From the NCBI GenBank assembly GCA_023101725.1, contig JALJCO010003983.1:425001-489000 (forward strand): a stretch of DNA of 64,000 nt, in the 5' to 3' direction. A program made the translations under genes and the position numbers. This DNA comes from Atherinomorus stipes. Lineage: Eukaryota; Chordata; Actinopteri; Atheriniformes; Atherinidae. The notes under the pieces are model-generated. The model was not told the origin of the DNA and searched no databases. It saw only the letters and a list, made by a program, of their open reading frames with translations. The first letter of the stretch is position 1. Each line of letters begins with the position of its first letter. Below, piece after piece: positions 12,801-22,076 of the stretch.

Positions 12801-15800
12801 GTTGTACACCTTTTTATAGAGATGCACAATAACCATTTTTCAAAACCGATACCGATAAATTTCAGCTCCTAAAGGCCAATACCGATAACCGATACTGATA
12901 ACACACAAACATACCTAATTATACCAAATCAAAAATTCTAACTATATGGGGTACCTTGTGTCTAAAATAAGATGGGGAAAGTGGTTTGGGAGCACCTTGG
13001 GGTCTCCCCTGTGAAGCATCAGCTTTCTTTCCCCAATCGCAATATCTCAGTAAAAAAAAGCTTAAAAGTGAGATTCTCAACTTCTGCGTGTCCAGCGTTA
13101 AAAATTCCAACTTTATGGGGCACAAGTTATCAGGGTAAGTCGTCATGATATCGGAGTTATCGGAGTGACGTCTTGACTTCCTGTTATCGGCCCGATAATT
13201 ATCGTGCACCCCTATCTTTTCACATGCTCCCTGGGTGCTGTGTCTTGGCAGTCCACTACTCTCTAGTTATCTAGAGATGGGTTAAATGCAGAGCTGAGTT
13301 TCCCAAATGGGCTCAATAAAGTGAAAATAATTATTTCAAAGAACAGTAATGTTATTTTGTTTTTTAAGTTTTGCAAATAATGCGCAATTTAGGTTTTCAA
13401 CACTAGCACTGTAACTACAGCATCATGGAACCATCTTTACTTTGAGGATTGCTTTTATATGTGCTTTAGTATCCCGTTGTAGTTACCTGCACTGCTGTAT
13501 TTCTGTTATAGGAGGGACAAATGAAGGTGATTACAGTGATAGCCCTTCTATGAGGAAATGTCTCAGAAAAACCAGAGGAGAGCTGCTTTTCCGAGAGTAT
13601 GAGGTACCAGATCATCATTGTGTTTTTATCCATTTATTATACTCATCTGTGTTTTTAAACCAATATCAGGTAGCTTACGGTTTTTTATTCATACTTATAA
13701 AAGGGAAAATCACAGAAAAAAGTGGGAATGATGCATTAAGTCTTTGCAATTTGGTGGAATTCCAGTGGTGGCTGTCATTCAAAACATCTCACAAAGCAGT
13801 TTATAGTTGGAGTGTTTTTATTGAAGAGGACCATGTGTAATTTGAGAACTCCAGATTTCATTTAGATGCCTTTATCATCTCCATCAGTGGTAATATAGAT
13901 GGGTAGATTCTTGTATTTTGTAGCCTTAACCATTTGCACAATCCCAAATATGGTTCAGTCTTTAAAAGGAATCAGTCATTGTAGATTACAACATTTAGAT
14001 GTCCTGCTATATGTCTTCAAAAGCTGATATTGTTCTAGCTTCACATATTTATCTAATAAGGCCCTCAGTGTTAGGAGAACACAGTTTTTTCTTTTTGGTA
14101 TTTAAATCCCCTTTTCAGCGTCCCAAAATTTCTATGTGACAGGAAGAGATTGAAGGGCTCGTGAGAGAAAACGAGGAGCTGAAAACAAAAAATCAAAGTC
14201 TGGAGGCACAACTGAAGACTGCTTTGCATCCCTGCAGCGTTGATGCAGAGCATCAAGATGACAAAAAGAGTTTCCCCCCTTGTTGTGGAGGAATGGAAGA
14301 ACAAGCTGCAAGCTGCCACAGATGTTTGTGATAAAATAAAGCAGGACATGGACAAGCTGAAAGAGGTGCGCAACCTGAAGTAAACATGTACGATTTTTGT
14401 GTGATATTGATCCTTTTAAGAGAGAGAGAACTTACTGTGAAGGAATACAAACAGTTTCATTTTCTACTTTATTTGCCTCCCAATGGAGAAAAAAAGACAA
14501 AGTTAAGAAAAAGGAACAAGTTTGTTTTAGCTGAAATAGACATTATTTCTTTTAATGAATCATAGAATAATCTGTTTCACTTGCGTTTCATAGGCAAATA
14601 GGACTCTGCGATCTCAAAATGTTGATCTTGTACAGGAGAATATGAGATTAAAAGCAGAGGTGGCAAGCAGATCTCCTCAAAAGTAAGTATCTGTCTTGTT
14701 TTCTGGCATTTTTTGCTGCTTATATCTCTCATTTTAGTTACTAATCACATGACTATTTATTGTTTCAGTTTACACATGCAAATCTTAGAGAAAAAATGCA
14801 TTATTTTACCTTTCAAGCCTGATACAACATTTCTGTTGCTTCATCATTTTCAAGACATCTGCAATTATTTCTTTCAAGGAAAACTCTGACATACAGGACA
14901 AAGTCAATAATTTACTATAACTCGACAGATTTGCCTCCTCAAAGGCTTTTTTATTTCAGTTTTCATCTCTTCATAGACTGAGAAATAAAGAGTTTTAGTG
15001 TATAGTTAGAAGTTTTCCAAAAAAAACCCCTCAGGTTTCAGAAGACTGTTCTAGTGTTGTCTGAGATACTTTGAACAGATTTGGTAGTTTTTTTTTTCTT
15101 TCTTTTGCTTAAACAGCATAACTGAGACAGTTGCCATCGTTGATAGTTGTCACATTGAAAACCCACCTGTAGCTGCCAGTACAAGACAAGGGCCCTTTCT
15201 TTTAGCCCCCAAAAATTATAGTTTGAAGGTTGGCATGGTAAATTCTTATTGCTGTCAGGAAAGGATTCCAGCTGTGCAGTTGCAGCATACTTAAAGACTC
15301 GTAGCTGTGGATCTCCTGGACTTGTCAGTCAGTTCTCTGTCATTAACCCATCATAATCCAGAGGTAAAACTTGTGCTACAAATACTGTGGAAGACTCTGG
15401 AACACTTTTTTAATATTTCAAATGCAGCCGGAGATCAGGATGACTTCTCGTTTTCCCCCAACTTTCATATAATGGAGTTCGATTGAGCCCGAGCCAACAA
15501 GGTCCTTAGAAGTCCACAAAAACTTGTCAATATTCCTCCATACTGCTCGTCCAATGTAATCCAAGTGTCCTGAGTGGGTAGCGTCCAGAATTTACTCGAA
15601 ACAATGTCATTTGCTATATTTTTAGAGCCTAAAAAGAAGAATATATTACTTCCATGAAGCACGCACCTGCGCATTCACGAAACTACGGAAGCCTCGGCGT
15701 TCAGAGCCTACGCTGCCGATAATACAAGCGTAGAAGAAGAAATTCACTGTTTACATTGTGTTAAGAGCAACAGAGCTGCAGACGAACCGGGACAAACACA

Positions 15801-18800
15801 AGAGGAGTTGGATATTGATTTAAAACAAAGAGTGAAAGAAAAGGAGAACGTGCGATCTCATCTGCTGCGCCTTCCGTAGTTTCATGAACGCGCATCGGCG
15901 TGCGCGCAAGAGATGCGATGTACTTCTATTTAGGCTCTAAAAATATACTAAATGGCGTAGTTTCGAGTAAATTATGGACACTACCCACTCAGGACATATG
16001 GAGGACGAGCAGTATGGAGGAATATTGACAAGTTTTTGTGGATTTCTAAGGACCTTGTTGGCTCGGACTCAATCGAACTCCATTATATGAAAGTTGGGGG
16101 AAAACGAGAAGTCGTCCTGATCTCCGGCTGCATTTGAAATATTAAAAGTGTTCCAGAGTCTTGCTCACCATGAAGGTAAGTGGAAAATAAAGTTCAATCG
16201 TTCTGTGGGTGCACTATTCCTTTAAAAGGATTTCTAACAAAAAATGACGGAAGAGTTGTCTGTGGATACAGATCCGAATTATACAGCTGTTGTGTGAAAT
16301 GTAAATAAAAACAATCCAGTGGTTTGCAAATCCGCTTCAATCCATGTTAAATTGAATACACGTCAAAGACTAGATATTTAATGTTCAAACTAATAAACTT
16401 TATTGTTTTTGTGCAAATATTTGCTCATTTTGAAATGGATGCCTGAAGCACATTCTAATAAAGCTGTGTTAGGGGCATGTTTACCATTGTGTTGCATCAC
16501 CTTTTCCTCTAATAACAAGCATTTGGGAACTGAGGACACTAATTTTATAAGCTTTGTAAGTGGAATTCTTTTCCATTCTTGCTTGATGTAAGACTTGAGT
16601 TGTTCAACAGTCCGGGGTCTCCGCTGTTGAAGGTTGTGCTTCATAATGCGTCACACATTTTCACTGGGCGACAGGTCTGGACATAGGCAGGCCACTCTAG
16701 TCCCCACACTCTTTTTATTATGAAGCCACGCTGCTGTAACACATGCAGAATATGGCTTGGCATTGTCTTACTGAAACCAACAGGGATGTCTGTGAAAAAC
16801 ACGTTGCTTGGATGGCACAGTAGCATGTGTTGGTCCAATCCTGGATGTACTTTTTTTTTTTTTATACTGTTAAGATCCCAGAGGGGAAATTAGGGCTCTG
16901 CATTTTACCCATCTCTGTACAGTAGTACCAGAGAGCAGTGGGCTGCTACTTAAAGCACCCGGGGAGCAGTTGGTGGGGGTTAAGGACCTTGCTCAGGGGT
17001 CCACAGTGGTTCACCTGAATATCGTGTTGGGGACTGGAACCCGGGTCCTCCGCACCAAAGCCCACAATGCTACCAGTGCCATTACAGACGTGTAAGCTTC
17101 CCATACCATGGCCATTAACACACCTTCATACCATCATAGATGCTGGCTTTTGAACTTTGCGCTGGTAACAATCTGGATGGTCTTTTTCCTCTTTTGCACA
17201 GAGGACACAACAGCCATGATTTCCCCCAAAAATTTGAAATGTGGACTCATCAGACCACAGCAAACTTTTCCCCTTTGTGTCTGTCCATTTCAGATGAGCT
17301 GGGGCCCAGAGACGGTAGTGGTGTTTTTGGATGTTGTTGATGTATGGCTTTGACTTTGCCTGATAGAGTTTGAACTTGCACTTGTAGATGTAGCGGTGCA
17401 CTGTGTTAACCAACAATGGTTTTCTGAAGTGTTCCTGAGCCCGCACAGTAAGATCCTTTACACAAGGGGTGTCCGACTCCAGTCCTCGACGGCCACAATC
17501 CTGCAGGTTTTCCATGCCTCCCTGCTCCAACACAGTTGGCTCAAATTAATGAGTCTTGTCTTTGTGTAGACTTTGTACAGTCTTTTAGATTAATCTAATT
17601 TGAGCCAGGTGTGTTAGAGCACAAAGAGAAAAAGTCTGCAGGACAGTGGCCCTTGACTGGTTTTGGACACCCCTGCTTTACACAATGATGTCGGTTTTTA
17701 ATGCAGTTCCACCTGAGGGATCAAAGGTAATGCGCATTCAATGTTGGTGTTCAGTTTTAACGCTTGCATGTAGAAAATTTTCCAGATTCTCTAAATCTTT
17801 TATTTTATGGACTGTAGATGATGGAATCCCTAAATTCCTGCAATAGAACATTGAGAAAAATTGTTCTTAAACTGTTGGACTATTTTTTCACGCTGTTCAA
17901 AAAGTGGTGATAAATCACCCCATCTTTGCTTGTGAACGGCTTAGCCTTTTGGGGATGCTCTTTTTAAACCTGATCATGACACTCACTTGTTTCCAGTTAA
18001 CCTGTTCACCTGTGGAATCTTCCAAACAGGTTTTCTTTGAGCATTCATCAATTTTCCCAGTCTTTTGTTGCCCCTGTCCCAGCTTTTTTTGAAACGTGTT
18101 GCAGGCATCCATTTCAAAATGAGCAAATATTGCCACAAAAACAAAGGTACGCGTCCTGTGTCTCTGGCGCTTTAAAATCTGAAAGGACACAGTAAACTCA
18201 GCATCCATGCGTCCCAGGGACTCACCACATTTTCCCATTAAAAAACGGCACATTCTGAACAACTCCCCCTTAAAATCACAGTAAATACCGAAAGAAACGT
18301 TTTTCCCCACCCATGGACATTGATGTTTTGAAATATCATCATAGCTTTGTAATGAAGCCCACCTGGATCAGTAGTTACCCTTTAATTATGGCGAAAAGTT
18401 GTTGCGTTAAGTTTCGTTTCACTGTACTCAGTAACGAGGCTGTTTCATATCGCCTCCTTCTGCTGGTTTAGTGTTCATGGACGTCGTTAGGCCTGTTATA
18501 GTTTAATGTTTGCTTGGAGCACCATGCACTACTGCAAACCCCAGCAGCTGGATAAGTTTTTCATCCCAACGTGATCTGCTTGACTACAGCTGCACATGCG
18601 CACATCGTGGGTCTGCTCATGGTTGAAATGGATGTAAGGAGTTTTTTTTTCCACTCAGAAGAAAGTAAGTTTTCTTTCCTGCCGGTTGTACAATTCAGAT
18701 AAATCTAGCTAATTAACTAATGAAAGCAAAGGCTTATTATTGATACAACTAGATCCTTGTGATACATAAATCCTCCCTTGTTAATTGTTGGCATGAGGCT

Positions 18801-21800
18801 GAGTTATGGTTGTGTTAGCTTTGAAAAGATAAACCTTTTTTAACACCATATTCTGTAAAATCCTATTCTAACTGAACCAAAACAAAGTGCAGTAACTGGT
18901 GTGATGAATATTCTTAAGGCATCCATTAGGCTGAATGATGGAACAGTGTTTTTGTTTTCTTTCCTCCGCATAGCCAAATAAACACATTTTTATAAAGTCA
19001 ATTTGTAAATTGTAAATTGACCCAATTAGTTACTGTGGAGAGAAAATTCCTAGCTGGATAGATCTGCATCTTATCTGATAACATAACATATGGCCTCCTG
19101 CATCTCTGATAAAAGTTTAGCATTTACATTATTGCATACAGATTTTTTCAGCAGCAGCAGATGTGTTTATAAGAACTTTAAGATAATGTTTTTTTCAATA
19201 GAAAAGAATTGTAGAAGAAAGTCTTGCTTTTTAAAACTAGGGTTGGCAATGTCGGAAAAATGGTTCGAGCTAGCAGCACTTAAAAAGACATGCCACCTGA
19301 AACCATGCCTTCGGAGCGCAGGGACGTCTGCGCCGATGTTTTACAAGCAGGTTAACGATAACAGCCGAGTGGATAGCTCGTTAGCTTGATAGTAAACAGC
19401 TGGCAAACCATGTTTTTAAAAGCTTTAATCTACTCACCTCCAACTTTCTGCGGTGTAAAAAGTCCACACTGCAAACATTAAAGCCTCCAAGACTAGATCC
19501 TTATCTGTTGTTTTGTTTTGGGTTTTTTTGGTGCAGCAGTTAGCAGTCTGTTAGCTATATTTGTTTACAGTGAGCGGCGCACAGAGCGGGTCAGGTGGGG
19601 ACCAGGTGGAGGACAGTGTGAGGGGAGGGACAGAGACGAGACAAGGCATCGATTAGTTTTTTCTATAAGTTGCGAATTACCAATTCCTGGCTTTCACAAA
19701 TGGCAGGGGTTGGTCAGAGTTTTAACAGAACTGCAGCTCTCACAGAGGTCTGACTTTTTTCTTCTTTTTTATGAATACAAGATGTATTGACGACTGTCAG
19801 GATGGAAGTACCATTTTACCCAGTGTAACAAAAAGTGTTTGTGAACAGGATTACCAACTCTGGCTTTAACTGGCTTTATGACTTCCCCACTACCTGACAG
19901 ACAAAGTGAGAGCTAAGCTCCCCCTGTAATTTAATTTGAGGCATTTAAATTTTGTCATGCTGCTGACAGTTGTTTTGCAATAAACTTTTCATATTTTGTT
20001 TAATTTCATATACATACATGAATATGTCTGTTAGTTATGTCATACCATACCACCATCAAAAGAGTGAAACACTACAATTTGAAAAATAGAAGAACGTAAG
20101 AAACAGATGAAAATGATTATTGTTATTATTTTCTTTTAATCTATGGAATTTCCCAGGAGCCCACTCAAATCGTAACCTGTGGGTCCCAGGGACTCACTAT
20201 AGAAAAAAAAAAAAAAAAAAAAAATCAACATCACTGTAGGTTGAAGAGGATTTGGAAATCATTGTATTCTGTTTTTATTGACATTTCACATAACGTCCCA
20301 ACTTCATTGGAATTGGGATTGTATTTTGGGATAATCTTCCAACTGATTTAAAAATGTCTTCTTTATTTTATACCTGATTTACTTAATTTCTATAGGTGCT
20401 CTCTCATATATGGTACAATTTTTTTATATATATATATATACACACACAGGTACTTCCCCAAAAATGAGAATATCCTGAAAAAGTTCATGTATTTCAATAA
20501 TTTAACGTAAAAGGTGCGATTTACATATTGTATCAGCATAATATGTGAATCAATATATTTCAGGCTTTTATTTGTTTGGATGTTGCTGATTAGGAGTTGC
20601 AGCTTAAGAAAACCTCAAATTCAAAAACTCAAAAAATGAGAATACTGCATAAAATCAATCAGAGAAGTGTTTTAAATACAAACTTATCAGGCCTCCTGAA
20701 GTAAAATCTTGCATCTGTACAGTACTTGTGGGGGGCCCCATTAATGACTGCCTTAACCCGCTGTGGCATGGATGCTACCAGCTTGTGGCATATCTCAGGT
20801 GTTATGGAAGACCAGCATGCTTCAATCACAGCCCTGAGCTCTTCTCTACTGTTTGGTCTCCTCCTGTTCAGCTTTCTCTTGACAATGTCCCACAGATTTT
20901 CAATGGGGTTCAGGTCAGGTGAGTTTGCTGGGCAATCAAGCATGGTGATCCCATGGTTGTTGAACCAGGATTTTGTAGTTTTGGCAGTGTGGGCAGGTGC
21001 CAAGCCCTGCTGGAAGATGAAGTCTGCATCCCCATACAGCTGGTCCACTGAAGTCCACTGCATTTATGCTGGACTTGATGAAGCACAGAAGACCAACATC
21101 AGCAGTTGACATGGACCCCTGGTCATCACAGACTGGGGAAACTTAACACTGGACTTCATGCATCTTCGATCTAGCGCCTCTCCGGTCTTCCTCCAGACTC
21201 TGGGACCTTTGTTTCCAAATGAGATGCAAAACTTGCTCTCATCAGAAAAGAGGACTTTTGACCACTGGGCAACAGACCAGTCCTTTTTTTCTCTAGCCCA
21301 GCTAAGGCGCTTCTGGCGTTGCATGCTGTTGAGGAGTGGCTTGACAACAGGAATTCGACATTTGAAGCCCATTCCAGCATCCGCCTGCGTGTTGTTTCTC
21401 TTGAAGCAGTAACTCCAGCCTCAGTCCATTCCTTATGAAGTTCCTCCACACTTTTGAAAGGCCCTTTCCTGACCATCTTCTCCAGGCTGCTGTCAGCCCT
21501 CGGGCTTGTACACCGTTTTCTTCCACACTTCTTCCTTCCACTTAACTGTCCGTTAATGTGCTTTGAGACAGCACTCAGAGAACAACCAGCTTCTTTTGCC
21601 ATCACTTTTTGTGTCTTTCCTACCTTGTGCAGGGAGTCAATGATGGTTTTCTGCACAACGGCCAGATCAGCAGTCTTCCCCATGGTTATGAATTCTTCTA
21701 AACCAAGACGGAGACTTTTTAAAGGCTCATGGCACTTTTGCAGATGTTTTGGATTACTTATCTGATTAGACTGTGACACTCTAAGCCTACAATACAGTAT

Positions 21801-21993
21801 TCTAATTTTTTTAGTTTTTGATTTCGAGGTTTTCTGAAGCTGCAACTTCTAATCAGCAACATCCAAACAAATAAAAGCTTGAAATATATTGATTAACATA
21901 TTATTTGTCTATACAATATGTAAATTGCACCTTTTAAGTTGAATTACGGAAATACACAAATTTTTTCAGGATATTCTAATTTTTTTGGGTAGT

Positions 21994-22076
<83 letters not shown>

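Larger units (their letters stand above)
9445..13511 (+). other. obi1 intron 2, repeat-rich
   Basis: This 4067-bp intron contains a TG/TA microsatellite, a Penelope-like element inserted into what looks like an older hAT-type repeat, a G21 run at 12232-12252, a second hAT-like remnant (about 12290-12790), a hAT MITE at 12817-13214 and a SINE tail. Little sequence outside these repeats remains, apart from roughly 9445-9850 and 13331-13511. Confidence 0.75.
16481..17933 (-). pseudogene. Tc1-type transposase remnant
   Basis: Recognisable minus-strand blocks include [20 protein letters not shown], then [20 protein letters not shown] (carrying a catalytic D), VQKPASMMV, a middle part with [11 protein letters not shown], and the end [18 protein letters not shown], finishing in GDATQW and a stop at 16481-16483. 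Reading frames change several times, stops intervene near the expected start, and a SINE and a MITE interrupt it. It cannot make transposase. Confidence 0.85.
16267..20333 (-). mobile_element. Tc1/mariner element, minus strand, interrupted by later insertions
   Basis: The outer ends match a common teleost Tc1 family: TACAGATCCGAATT at the left, and CCAACTTCATTGGAATTGGG followed by ATTGTA at the right. Each end is followed by GTGAAATGTAAATAAAAACA-like sequence in opposite orientations. The transposase remnant runs on the minus strand. It is broken by a SINE (16852-17074), a hAT MITE (17464-17675) and about 2.1 kb of other DNA (about 18148-20232), after which the Tc1 end resumes with AGGTTGAAGAGGATTTG. 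This gives a relative age order: Tc1 first, the others later. Confidence 0.8.

Noticed and set aside
13442..13840. 132-codon frame around obi1 exon 3
   Set aside because: Only 13512-13603 matches OBI1. The rest is intron read-through.
17036..17074. tRNA gene suggested by A- and B-box-like motifs
   Set aside because: The motifs belong to the head of a SINE. I see no tRNA cloverleaf, and SINE body and A-tail follow.
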